From Sinotaia quadrata (taxonomy: Eukaryota > Mollusca > Gastropoda > Architaenioglossa > Viviparidae): DNA of 64,000 nucleotides. The notes below the pieces were generated by a model, which was given only the letters and a program-made list of their open reading frames with translations, did no database searches and was not told the DNA's origin. Location of the stretch: assembly GCA_028829895.1 (NCBI GenBank), contig CM054181.1:69187759-69251758 (forward strand), read 5' to 3'. Position 1 is the stretch's first letter. Every line of letters starts with the position of its first letter. Positions 23,281-34,214 of this stretch are shown piece after piece. Position numbers and translations under genes: made by a program.

Positions 23281-25585
23281 TATTTTACTGATTTTTTGCA
23301 GCACCTGGTCAACTGTATTTCAGTTCACCATTAATATTTCCTCATTTGTGGTGAATGATTTAAGATTAAGAATTGCTTTAAATCACCATATCGTTTCAAG
23401 ATCACACACGGGTTATATCATTTGATTTATTGGCTTACTAATCAGCACACAAGACAATACATGGCTGATAGTTAAAACCACTCTCTTATTATTGACATAA
23501 TAAATATACTTGAACTTAATGCTTTCGCTTTGCCTTAATTTCAAATACAGATTGTAATATTTCTAGGTCCTATTCTTCTCGCTTGACGCACAATGCAAAA
23601 TTAACGGGAGATAAGAACGGTTTGTTTTTTAAAATGTGCAAGAAATCTACACATAGCGCACAATGCAAAATGAATGCATTTTTATTGATTGATTTCTGCT
23701 GAATATACACTTCCATCGTTTGTTGATTTAGAGAACGATACGATTAATGATCTTTCGAGAGATAAAGCTCCAATACAATATAATATCTATTAAGGAGCAA
23801 TAGTAGTCTTTTTAATCTAAGGGAGATAATACATTTGTTTAAAAACTTTATAAGTAATCTAGAGTTATCTCAAAATACAAGCGATTAGCAGGCGTAAACA
23901 AAAAGTAATCGTTGCGTTCTTAAAATTAAACATAACTTTATTTCCTTTTCTTTAACAAAAATATTTTCTATGAACTTTCAATATTAGACTGTGGAGCCAT
24001 GAAATATTTTTGCTAATTAGTGTGGATGTTGCCAGGTATTACGAGTAAGTTTTGTTTGCTAATTGGGATGCATGCTTAGGGTCTACTTTGTGTGCGAGTA
24101 CATGAATGCATGGCGCCCGCGACGAGGTGTGACAAGTTGTGCAGATGTATGCTGTTTCATCTAACTACTCTTGTCATTTATTACCTTCTGTAAAATTATT
24201 CAAAGCAAAGCTGATGTTGAGGATGTCTCTTGTATACTTCCCAAATATAAAGAAAATGCAATGTGACAGTATTTTTAACCCTTCACCACTGGTATCTACA
24301 TCCAAAAACCTCTGAAGCAGAGTAAGAAGAGAAGTAAACATGGAGAATATGGACCTTCAGATGATACTGTTCTAAAATCTTGCGCAAGAGATGATAATTT
24401 GGGGAATCTTTTTGACCGAAAAGGTTCCTGCCTTGAAGAATGTATAGAATACAAAATATAATCTTATTTCGACTCCGCTTATCTATGTGAAGCCATGTTT
24501 TCAACGATAAATACAATATATGCAAAATACAGATCTTGTCCGATTTGTTAACAATTGTTTACTAATCGGAATATCTTTTTACTCTTCCAAGTGCGATGAA
24601 ATACAGTACCAAAAATCAAATATGACAGAAATACAGAAAAGCACTTCAATTAATAATACCCCTGATCTCCATTCAGTGTTAATGTGCGTATGATTAAAAC
24701 GTTTGTTTATATTTTTCATATTTGCTTATTGAAACCCATATATTGAGTGACACTAAAAGAATACTTTAATTAACCATAACTGGTTATCTATGTTAAAGTA
24801 AGAATATACTTTAAAAAATAAATGAGAACAGTTTGATAGCATTTCTTTGTTTAAAACTACTTAATTTGTCGTTTATCCATTAAGTAATTTATCGTCCAGC
24901 GTAGATTTTTAAAGAGCAGATTCACACAGGAATAGTTAATGACTAATTGCCGAATAATTTAATGAAAACCTATTTTCATTTAACGTAAATTCTCTCTTTC
25001 ATGTTGTACATTCATAGATTATTTATCACTACATTACGATGTTTTGCATTTGATATAATGTCCGATATAAAACAAGCTTTGGCATCCGACATACTCTTCT
25101 AAAATGTTAATGTGCTCTTGGCCACAGAAAGGCTGGAGACCATTGCACTAAAGCAAATACTTCCTGACATGAACGTTAACCACTATTTTTTTTAATTCAT
25201 TGCACCCAAGGGAGCTAACAACAGTTCAGTAATATGGCGCTAGGGAAGTCCTAATTTATGAAAGAAAACAAGGGGAATAAATATGCATTCTCACTGTTCA
25301 GTACTGGTTAAAATGATAATGCGCCTTTTTGACAAGCAGTAGTCTGTCTCAAATAGTAGGATCGGGTTTCTTTTACTTGTATGTAGGATATAATATAAAC
25401 CAGTTTATCGTGTGGGGTTCTTTTTTAACTTAATAGTCTTTATTTCTTTTAATTATGTATTTTACATTCGTCTGCCATTTTTTTTTTTTTGTACTTTCGA
25501 ATGTTAGTGAATCCAAATGCAAAAGTCTTATTGCGAGGGTGTGTGTGTGTGTGATTTAATGACTCACAAAGATTTCCAGTTTTTG
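23281..25585. other. No gene recognised
   Basis: AT-rich DNA. TTAACCCTTCACC near 24275 resembles the end of the MITE at 47994 but has no partner. CAGAAAGGCTGGAGACCATTGCAC near 25125, written here only as a location, has the look of an old hAT-type end; unproven. Confidence 0.4.
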
Positions 25586-25589
25586 CATG

Positions 25590-25760
25590 CAAAACCCTAC
25601 ACTCCCAGTAATACACGTACATACATTCCACTCCAGGTAATACACGTACGTACATGCATTCCACTCCAGATAATATAAGCACATACATTCCACTCCCTAT
25701 CATACACATACATATATTTCACACTCCCTATAAAACACAGTATATTAATTTCACTCCATA
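25590..25760. repeat. About 29-bp minisatellite, five or six copies
   Basis: Units contain CATACATTCCACTCC then A/C-rich TAATACACGTA, with increasing divergence to the right (ATATATTTCACACTCCCTAT). Confidence 0.85.
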
Positions 25761-26153
25761 TAACTCATATATATTCCAAAAATCTTATGCTGACAATTTC
25801 GCACGCGAATATCTGCACTCATACTCATAGATGTAGAGATATATGCCAGAAATCTTGCGATAACAGTGTATATTGTACGCCAGAAACCTTGTACTGATAA
25901 CGCCATGCGCTCTCTAGACAGCACTGCAGTACAGACTTAAATGTGCTGATGTGAACTACTTGACAAAACCACTAACAGATACTTGGCTTGCTCTCGAAAT
26001 TATTTTCCATACAAGGCCAGTGGTAAAACTCCATTTATAGACACGAAATTGTTGATGTTTTCCTCCGGCCGTTTCTTCTCCCTAGCTTACACAACTAACT
26101 CACCGATCTGTGATGTAAATTTACCTTGAGCTGTGACATCGGAAAGCTGTATC

Positions 26154-26170
26154 AGAGAGAGAGAGAGAGA

Positions 26171-26257
<87 letters not shown>
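26154..26257. repeat. (GA)n(GT)n compound microsatellite
   Basis: About nine GA units, then about 41 GT units to 26256. Confidence 0.97.
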
Positions 26258-26259
<2 letters not shown>

Positions 26260-26514
26260 TGACTGTATGAAGGGGTAATCTCCCGACCTTTAATTTATCT
26301 TTTAATTCTCGTGGCACAAAACACATACCGTAAAGCAACAGGCAACTGTCTTTAAAAAAAACTGCCTAGGAAAACATGTATAGTATTTTAGTACCTTTTC
26401 TTCCCAATCCACACACAATATAACAAAGTCACACAACAAACTTCAAGTCACATATACTTAGACCCGCCTTCGTGACATTTATATCACTGTCACGTGATAC
26501 GAAAATTCTCCAGA

Positions 26515-27005
26515 GTAAGTCTTAAGGCGTCCACATACGGTTAAACATTTTAAATTATAAGACTCTTATACGTGACATGTCTTACCATGTCTTACGAAAA
26601 CAGCTCTATGACATGTCTTATGTGACTGTCTTACGGTTTGGAAACTGTTCTGTTTTCCTAAGACAGTCATAATAAGGTCCAAATGTCAGAGCCAATAGTA
26701 ATGTTTCAATCACGCGACGCTAAAAGTACAAAAATAAAATTAGTGTTGACCGGCCTTGCACGCGAGCGCACACCGTGACGCTAGCCTGGACTGACGATAA
26801 GTTAATGAAATGGAAGCCACTGTGAAGGCGAGATAAAGGGATATGGTAATATGCGGAAACATATTTGGACTTAGAAGGATGAAGAATATGAGAAAGAGGT
26901 TGAGCATATACACCATACTGATCCCTGCATGAAATCCATGCTCTGACCACAACAAGAAATTTTTCCGTTTTTTGGCCGTCTGTGACTCTACACTTTCAGC
27001 CAATG
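26515..27005 (-). mobile_element. Decayed PIF/Harbinger-type element
   Basis: On the minus strand, from about 27000 down, one frame reads AKKRKNFLLW. A neighbouring frame then reads VVRAWISCRDQYGVYAQPLS, followed by a Tyr-rich stretch. This matches the N-terminal pattern of Harbinger transposases (basic KRR, W-V-R-P-W-I, R-x-x-x-G-V-Y, L-x-x-E-L), with one frameshift near 26950. The nuclease domain is missing. Beyond it (26515-26700) are four TGTCTTA motifs, an 11-bp inverted repeat (TGACTGTCTTA 26623-26633 against 26659-26669), and AAGGCGTCCACATACGG near 26524, which looks like a transposon end. The opposite end was not found. The family call rests on recalled motif patterns, not a search. 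Confidence 0.5.
26720..27003 (-). pseudogene. Harbinger transposase N-terminal remnant, frameshifted
   Basis: Two overlapping minus-strand frames (27003-26740 and 26950-26720) each carry half of the expected N-terminus: KKRKNFLLW in the first, VRAWISCRDQYGVY in the second. An indel around 26950 explains the switch. No DDE catalytic region remains. The second frame loses resemblance after about 45 codons. Confidence 0.45.
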
Positions 27006-27127
27006 CAGCTTGTTTTGTTCGGGGTTTGTATATGACCCTGTTATAGTATTAGTTATCGAGATTTTAATATTTGTAGTTAAATATCAATGCTAATAGCAGC
27101 CCCACGGGCCGAGACCTAGCTTACTCC

Positions 27128-27460
27128 TTCTATCAATGTGTTAACTCCTGTTGCAATAATCCAGTGGAGCAATAATTCAACTTAATACAATGACGAGCAG
27201 ACAGTTAACTCCTATTACAAAAATGGAGCAATAATTCAACTTAATAATACAATGACGAGCAGACAGTTAACTCCTGTTACAAAAATGGAGCAATAATTCA
27301 ACTTAACACAATGACGAGCAGACTAGTTAACTCCCTGTTACAATAATCCAGTGGGGCAATAATTCAGCTTAACACAATGACGAGCAGACTAGTTAACTCC
27401 TGTTACAATAATCCAGTGGGGCAATAATTCAGCTTAACACAATGACGAGCAGACTAGTAA
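27128..27460. repeat. About 62-bp tandem repeat, five copies
   Basis: Units contain GTTAACTCCTGTTACAA, TGGAGCAATAATTCAACTTA and ACAATGACGAGCAGAC, with two subtypes (AAAAATGGAG and AATAATCCAGTGGGGC). Confidence 0.93.
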
Positions 27461-27472
27461 TGTTGCCTTCAG

Positions 27473-27571
27473 GATCAAAAAAAAAATATCTTCTCTTAAT
27501 TTACTTAACAACCGATCACCCAATCAAAAAAAAATATCTTCTCTTAATTTACTTAACAACCGATCACCCAA
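27473..27571. repeat. 48-bp tandem duplication
   Basis: TATCTTCTCTTAATTTACTT then AACAACCGATCACCCAAT occurs twice, with 48-bp spacing, directly after the 62-bp array. Confidence 0.92.
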
Positions 27572-27838
27572 TACTCGACTCGCTCCAATCAATCCCAATT
27601 ATCGGTCGTTCAAAGGATTAACCAAGATGTGTAGGAAGAGAAAATAATTTAATAATAAAAATAACAAAATGAAGTTTACAAGTTATAAGAAGTGAAAACG
27701 AACACGCACTATTCCCATTCAGTTTCAATTGTCATTTTGTGCACAAGGGGTTCTCTCACATCTCCCCTCAGAAGCCGCATTAGATTTTTTATCGTGAGAT
27801 AGTCTCGGTCTTGGGTTGCTTCTGGAGGACTTCTCTCC

Positions 27839-28974
27839 TCACTCGATTCTGGAGAGGGGGGAGGACAGATGTTGTATTGGTGGAGGTATATGTAGTATGT
27901 CTTTGTGAAGTCGTATTTTTTGTTGTTGTTGTTTTGTTTGTTTTTTTTTTGGGGGGGATTGTAATAGTTCCTGTCGAATGTAGTAGCATATAGTTGTATT
28001 TCTTGGGTCTGGTGATTGTAGCGTTGGGAATTGTTGATGTAGATTTCCTGTTTTCTGTAGACTGTGGGTGTCCGTATATGTTATTGGTTGGCTGTGTGGC
28101 GTTGGTGTCCGTATATGTTGCTGGTTGGCTGTGTGGCGTTGGTGTCCGTATATGTTGCTGGTTGGTTGTGTGGCGTTGCGTTGTGGAAGTAGTTGCGTAG
28201 CGCGCTCGTCCATTGCGAAAGCAAGTCTGGTCGGCAAAGGCGGGCTGTAGTTCGGAAATCCGTGGACTAAAGTACTGTTGTGTGTTGTTGCCACCATTCT
28301 TGTTGTGGGGAGTGGGGGTGTTTTACAGATCCCAGGCTAGTAGCACGCAATGTCTGTACTTAGTGTGTATGTACTCCCGGGATGTTCAACCCCCTGTCCT
28401 CCTCACCAGTGGTGTTGTCGTTGTTGCTGTTGGTGCTGACGTTGTGATTGTCCCCGGTGTCCGTTGGGATGACTGAAGGTGGGCGCTGGAGGCCAGTAAA
28501 GGTGGTCGAGCAATAGTTGTATCATGTCTGCAATGGAATGATTAAAGTACCTCCACTGCATGTACTGCCTTTCACTGGGTCGCCATTGTTGTCGTTGATG
28601 TCGGCGGCGGTTTTGTTGATGTTGTCGTGACTGCTGTTGTTGATTCTGTTGTTGTCGCTGTTGTATTCTGAACTGTTGTGGTGGGTGTCGTCTTTTTCTT
28701 TTCTGGCCTTGTTCTGTTGTTGTAGCCTGGCGTTCCGTTGATATGTTTGTTGGTGCTGCTGTTTCCGTTGATGCTGCTCGTGGTGGGGTGGCTGGCAAAG
28801 GTGAAAGTAGTAGAGCACTTGGCACCCTGGTGAGCTCTTCAAGAGTGGTGTCAACTTCTTCACTTTCTCTTGCTGTATTTTTTTCATTTTTCTGCACTTC
28901 TTTGGTACCTCTACTTTTCGGGCGCCGCCATTCTGCGTCTACACAAGAGCGACGACAATATTTATATTTTGTTC
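27839..28974 (-). other. Unidentified Gln-rich open block on the minus strand
   Basis: The longer frame is open on the minus strand from about 28974 to 28403. It runs from a basic start (KYKYCRRSCVDAEWRRPKSR) through an acidic stretch (ESEEVDTTLEELTRVP), a KRKRR cluster, a Gln/Arg/His-rich tract and a less simple segment (ADMIQLLLDHLYWPPAPT). It has no ATG of its own in that frame. A second frame (28297-27839) is His/Gln/Pro/Thr-rich and includes three 37-bp repeats. AGAATGGCGGC (YY1-like, minus, 28934-28924) opens an unrelated 6-codon frame. It could be an exon of an unknown gene, a decayed element, or chance openness of GTTGTT-rich DNA. I do not recognise it. Confidence 0.25.
28068..28178. 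repeat. 37-bp tandem repeat, three copies
   Basis: GTGTCCGTATATGTTGCTGG starts at 28068, 28105 and 28142, with one or two differences per copy. Confidence 0.93.
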
Positions 28975-29234
28975 AAGCAAATGAAAGAATTCTTAAGTCT
29001 CAGCCAAAAATGAGCAAAACTGCCCAAACAAGATAGATTCGGTCTGTTACAGTAGAAATTAGACAGTGAAGTTAATAGAAGTTCATTATAACTCAGAATA
29101 TCTAACTTACTATCGCAGATGTCAGGTATATATACTTGTCTGTGTTCTCGAAGCTTCTACTCACGAATATTCTACTCTGGAGTCGACGGGAACTCGCGAC
29201 ACACTAACTCACAGAAAGCTTCGTTTGTGGATTT

Positions 29235-29332
29235 TTCTCGTACACGCGTTCTAGTAGGATAACATTGAACTATGTAGTGTGCACGCTCTAGTGGGATAAC
29301 ATTGAACTAAGTGGTCTATGTAGTGTGCACGT
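29235..29332. repeat. Short imperfect duplication
   Basis: CTAGT(A/G)GGATAACATTGAACTA then TATGTAGTGTGCACG appears twice. The second copy has an 11-bp insertion. Confidence 0.75.
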
Positions 29333-29540
29333 TGGCCGCTAGATGGAGATGACCATCACTACTTAACACTATACATTTACTCATACGTAGGTTGGACCGA
29401 AATTTTTTACAAACTGACAGCTGACAGAAGATGAGCTTTTAAGAGACAAACTGTAATGTGAGTCTGATGTCTATGGTTTATGTACTTTAATTTGTTAATG
29501 GGTACATTACGTTAATACAGTATTTTCTTTATAGTCTGTG

Positions 29541-29850
29541 GTGGAGTAAATTTGCCTATCCCTATTTCTAAATTTAATTATTATATAAATTGTAAAGGTC
29601 AAAGTGACCCAACCTTGAGCACTGTTTATTTTAAGTGTCAGAGTTGGAAGTAAACAACTCATGTGGATAATGTGCTAGGAAATTGCTGATGCAATCCAAA
29701 CCAGTTCTAACTGGATGAGTAGTATTTTGAATAATAGTCTCATACTTGTTCATAACAAATTCATCCAATGGGAATGGACTGAAAGTTATTTTATTAAAGA
29801 AAATCTATATCCTAATCACGTTGAATTTAAGTTTGAGACCCCTGCTCTAG
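29541..29850 (+). repeat. Dispersed repeat family, copy 3
   Basis: This copy starts at GTGGAGTAAATTTGCCTATC and runs to TTGAATTTAAGTTTGAGACC. It is 16 kb from copy 2 and in the same orientation. Past its right end comes CCTGCTCTAGTCAGTC; the other copies end in similar AGTCTAGTC or AGTCCAGTC text, so the repeat may extend about 20 bp further. Confidence 0.8.
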
Positions 29851-30079
29851 TCAGTCTAGTGTAATAAGTTTGAGAAAGGCTGCTTTAGTTCGTGAACGCA
29901 CTAGCAAACAGCCCAACAATCTCGCTAGTAGATAATTTATCTATACATATAAGTCTATAAGACAAAACATTGCTTTTCTTCAGCCCTGGACAAACCCACG
30001 AGACCTTTCTATGGGGTTTTTCGATGCTTCCTGCAGCAGTAACCAGAAGGCCAAATATTTTTCTGTCTCGCTCCCTCTC

Positions 30080-30298
30080 TCACAGAGTCTGGTTTTCATC
30101 AGAAAGATCCCTGTTTTCAGTCAGGCAAAATGATACTCTAGAACTAATTATACATACAAATTGACTGCATGGTTGACAGCAAATCTTTATTCCGGCCTGA
30201 CAAAAGGATATTGTAGATCCAGTTAAACATACACGGCAAACTGACATGTTTGGTGGCATAAACTGGACATTATGTCTTCGGGGTGGTGACGGCCACAA
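30080..30298 (-). other. Cys-rich minus-strand frame, possible transposase tail remnant
   Basis: The frame includes RRHNVQFMPPN, CRVCL and then CQAGIKICCQPCSQFVC. The order RH ... CxxC ... CxxxxxxCxxPC loosely recalls the cysteine-rich C-terminus of piggyBac transposases, but spacing is short and key residues differ. Part of the Cys pattern comes from an imperfect tandem duplication (GATACTCTAGA and GATATTGTAGA halves). Weak. Confidence 0.2.
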
Positions 30299-30299
30299 A

Positions 30300-33200
30300 T
30301 ATAACAGTACAAACTCGATTCTTGATGGGAGTAAAAACTGAAGGATATTTTACTGTTAACTGTTCCTAAGCTCAAGAGGTGAACTAAGAGACCGATAATG
30401 CAGTACTTCCGCGTGCATCAAAAAGAGTTGTCTCCCTATATTAATGCTAACTGTCTGCTATTTAATTTCAGGTTTTGTTTTTAAATCAGTTTATATTAAA
30501 AATCTAAAGCTGTATAGAACCTCTCGAGTTATGTCATTTCAGATCGGAGGAAACAAGCAACCAAAACTGCTAACAGTGCCATAATTGTCTGGTAATTTCG
30601 ATTATTTCTTCCGGACTTACGGTATCACTTATCTTTCAGTCATTTGATTTGTAAGTGTAACTTGAGTAACAGTTTGGGTTTAAAATAGAAATAACAATGC
30701 GATGAGTGTAACCCAGTTACACGGAGTGCTCATCTATCATTTAACTGAAGATCACTGAATTGGGTTGTTTTTAATTTTAAACTATAAACGACATATAAAC
30801 CGAGCCTAATTGAATACACTTAACAGTCTTTTTTACATAGATTATTTTTCACGCGCTCTAAATAATTCCATCGGTTCGTATGGAATAAACGTGCATATAC
30901 ATTTTTTGTGTGTCTCACTCTGAAGATACAATAAAACAGATATAAACGCTAACAGAGTAATATGCCTGTATCCTTCTCATAATATATAGGGATTAACTAC
31001 TCGGCCCCTTATATTTTTTATAAAGATTTTGAAAGGGTCACTATCAATTAGCAGACTTTATTATTTTTTAAAATTTTTAGTAGGGTCATATCAGAGAATA
31101 GTATTGTAGCTGTTCGCCCTATTGTAAAGAATTCTGATTATATATTTTAATCAAAGGCAGTCATTTTGTGTATTTTTTATTAATCTGAAGAGTTAGTTCC
31201 CTTCCTTTATCATTCGCTAGTTGGATGCGTTCCGGGTACACGACATTAATGACCATAGTTCTTAACGAGCAGCGTTGTAAAGCGTTAAAATACGTTAATT
31301 AGGATTTTTTCTATACGGTAAGAATGTTTTTATACAATGCAGATGAATGCATATAAGTTAGCTACAATTTAAAAGTTATAAACTTCGTTAAATATTGTAA
31401 CAGTATCATTTAAAAAGTAAAAAGTTTTTACTAAGTACTAGATGTGTTTATGTACACTTGAACGCGACTTCTGGCCGCATTCATGAGGCATATAGTTTGT
31501 TTGGTGATTCGGCAGATGATGTCGCATTCGTATTCTCAGTAGAATTTAGATAACATAATTTTACCTGAAAAATAATTATATATTTTATGTTAGACGATGG
31601 TAGTTTTGATTTATAATACCAACTTGATCTGTCGTTAGATCAAGATGGCGGCAAGTTAGCTGTGCAAGGTCAGCAACTCATGCCTACTTTTTGAACTAAT
31701 GGTCCACTGCACGCAACCTCTGTAGCACACTTGTGCAAAATTATATTGACAATTTAATTGCAAATACATTGTATTTCATACCATACAAATATATTTAATC
31801 TCTATGCAGTATTTATTTTATTTATTCTTACATTTAAATTTAATCTTAGCGAATTTTAGACAAATAGGCCTACAGAATTAGTGGTAATAATTAATACAAT
31901 TTAATGCAATTACAAACCAATAATAAAGAATTTTGACTTAAAAATAAACTGGAAAAATATCATTTTTTGCAATTTACGATGTAATTGTTTGTCTGTAGTT
32001 GAAGTAACTGATAGTTTTAATTTTAATAATTGTAGACAGATTTTTCCTACTATCCTAGGGAAATGGGAGAATGAATTTATTGATTATGAATATAATTATA
32101 ATTGATATAATTGCTTGTGTGTGGTTGAATTAACTGATGTAATTTTAATTTTAACAATTGTAGACAGATTTTACAGATACTAGGGAGATGGGAGAATTAA
32201 TTGATTGATATAAACCATTATCAGTCCATAAGAATAAGAAAGTTCAAAACGATTTAAAAGTATACAATTCAAAAGCAACTGGAGTCGACATTTTGAGAAC
32301 AGTACATTTATTAATACTATAATAGTATTGATATGTGAACACTAAAATAACCCACTGATGAATGATAAAGTTACTCTAAATGGAGAACAGCTCTGTTCCA
32401 ATATGTTTATCATACTCATACATCAAGGAGGCTTACTCATTTCATTATTCTTTTGTCAGGTTATTAATAGGCTATAAATGTTTCATTAAGAAATTGTCAA
32501 CATGTTGTCTTGCTTAAAAAAAAGGAATTCTACAAATCTTTTTCACTAAAAATACTGGTCAAGATTAATCCAGTGCTTTCTGGTCTATGATTCAATGACA
32601 ATCCTACTCCTGAAAGAATCATCACTCAACATCAGTGCACAACAGAAAATTATGCACTTATTATTCACTAGCTTCTGATATATAATAAATATAATGAGTT
32701 CATCAGCAAATATTTAAAACATTTCAGTAATTTCTTAATATTGTATTTTAAAAAATATGTCTTTGAGTTTGATACTTCTTTGGTATTGAAAACAGTCGTT
32801 TAAAATAACTTGATAGAAACGAACAGGAACAAATGAAATATAAACAAATTAGCTTTATAGTAAATATATCACTTCTAGTTCTACTAGCATTTTGTCTCCA
32901 TTTTGAAATGTTGCATTCAAAAAAGGGTATATTGATTTATGCTACAAGAAATGGTGTAGATGTTTTTTAAAATATGAGCTCAGGAACAATGATTTGAGGA
33001 ACATTGGAATAGATCTTAATTAGGCAGGAATTTCTTCTAAATGGTTAAAGTATGACTTGAACTGAAGTAGTTCAAAACTGGTGTGACAACAACTTGCTAC
33101 CACTTAATCACTAATGACCAAACATTTAAGTTCAGACACTTTAGAACGGCAATTCTTGGCAAGCGTTGATCATTCTACTCTATATGCCATAACCATGCCA

Positions 33201-33350
33201 GGAACTAAAATACATGCCATTGCCTTAAAAATGTATGTTATCTTGCCTTAGGATAACAGTTTGTCACTATTATTGATCTGTATAGTATACATAATGAACT
33301 AAAGAAACATATAATCAATAAAAAAAAAACTTCAAGGGATCTTATCTGCA
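30300..33350. other. AT-rich upstream region of the zinc-finger gene
   Basis: No coding frame supported. Near 31980-32180 a phrase (TGTAGACAGATTTT with GGGAGATGGGAGAAT and ATTGATTGA-like text) occurs twice about 120 bp apart, an imperfect local duplication. It contains the YY1-like site at 31642 annotated separately. Untranslated 5' exons of the zinc-finger gene should lie here or further left. Confidence 0.5.
31642..31652 (+). promoter_or_regulatory. YY1-like AAGATGGCGGC motif, candidate promoter of the zinc-finger gene
   Basis: An exact AAGATGGCGGC occurs in otherwise AT-rich DNA 2.5 kb upstream of the zinc-finger start codon and on the same strand. In animal genes this YY1 site typically lies just downstream of the transcription start, often within the 5' UTR. 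The short frame it opens (ATG GCG GCA AGT TAG) stops at once. CAAG|GTCAGC at about 31668 could be a donor to the acceptor at 34195, though it is a weak match. The link to the gene is inference. Confidence 0.3.
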
Positions 33351-33352
33351 TC

Positions 33353-33745
33353 ACATTTGTTGATTGTAGCATAATTCTTTATTTAGGTTAATTTGTTGAT
33401 TTAGCATAACTTTAGTGCAAATGAATGTGTTGTTTTAGCATAACTTTAATGTAAGATAATTTGCTGATTTAGCATAACTTTAATATAGAATAATTCGCTG
33501 ATTTAGCATAACTTTGATGTAGGATAATTTGTTGATTTAGCAAAACTTTAATGTGGGATAATTTGCTGGTGTATTATAACTCTTAATGTAGATTACTGAT
33601 TAGTCAATAATTTTGCATAATTCTTAATTAGGTTAACATAATTCTTAATATAAGTTGGATGATTTAGCACACAACTATTAATGTAGACTAATTTGCTAAT
33701 TTGGCATAATTCTTATTGTAGGATAATTTGCTGATTTTACCTAAT
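33353..33745. repeat. About 37-bp minisatellite upstream of the zinc-finger gene
   Basis: About ten diverged units contain ATAATTTGCTGATTTAGCAT then AACTTTAATGTAGG, decaying to the right. It ends about 450 bp before the first coding exon. Confidence 0.88.
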
Positions 33746-34214
33746 AATATAGGTTATTTTCAAGTGTACAGCTTTTTCTGGAGCTTAATTAAAATAGGTT
33801 AATCTCATTTAGCATGAAAATCCATAAAGGAAATGAATTGGATTTTTTGACTGGTAATTTTTGACATTGTGATTAAATATTCAGTCATAGTTTTTGGCAT
33901 CACATGACACTGTAGCAGCAGTAATCCTGCTGCACTGAACTTGGAAAACATTTTTTTTTAAAACTGTGTTGTTAAAGTAATGATAATTAGACCAAGTTAC
34001 TTTTTAAAGTATCAAGCACAGAAATGTAATTTTTGCAATTTTTATCTCAAAAGTTGTTAAAAGCTATTATTATTTATTATAAAGGTGATAATTGAATGAT
34101 CTGTATATTATTTTAATTACAGAATAGGATTGTAATATGTAGTATGATTGACTTGAGCTGTAATTGTGTTATGGATTTTCTGTGTTATCTTACAGTTCCA
34201 AAAATAATTAATTC

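Noticed and set aside
24272..24300. TTAACCCTTCACC as another MITE end
   Set aside because: No inverted partner end was found within several kb; kept only as a possible solo end.
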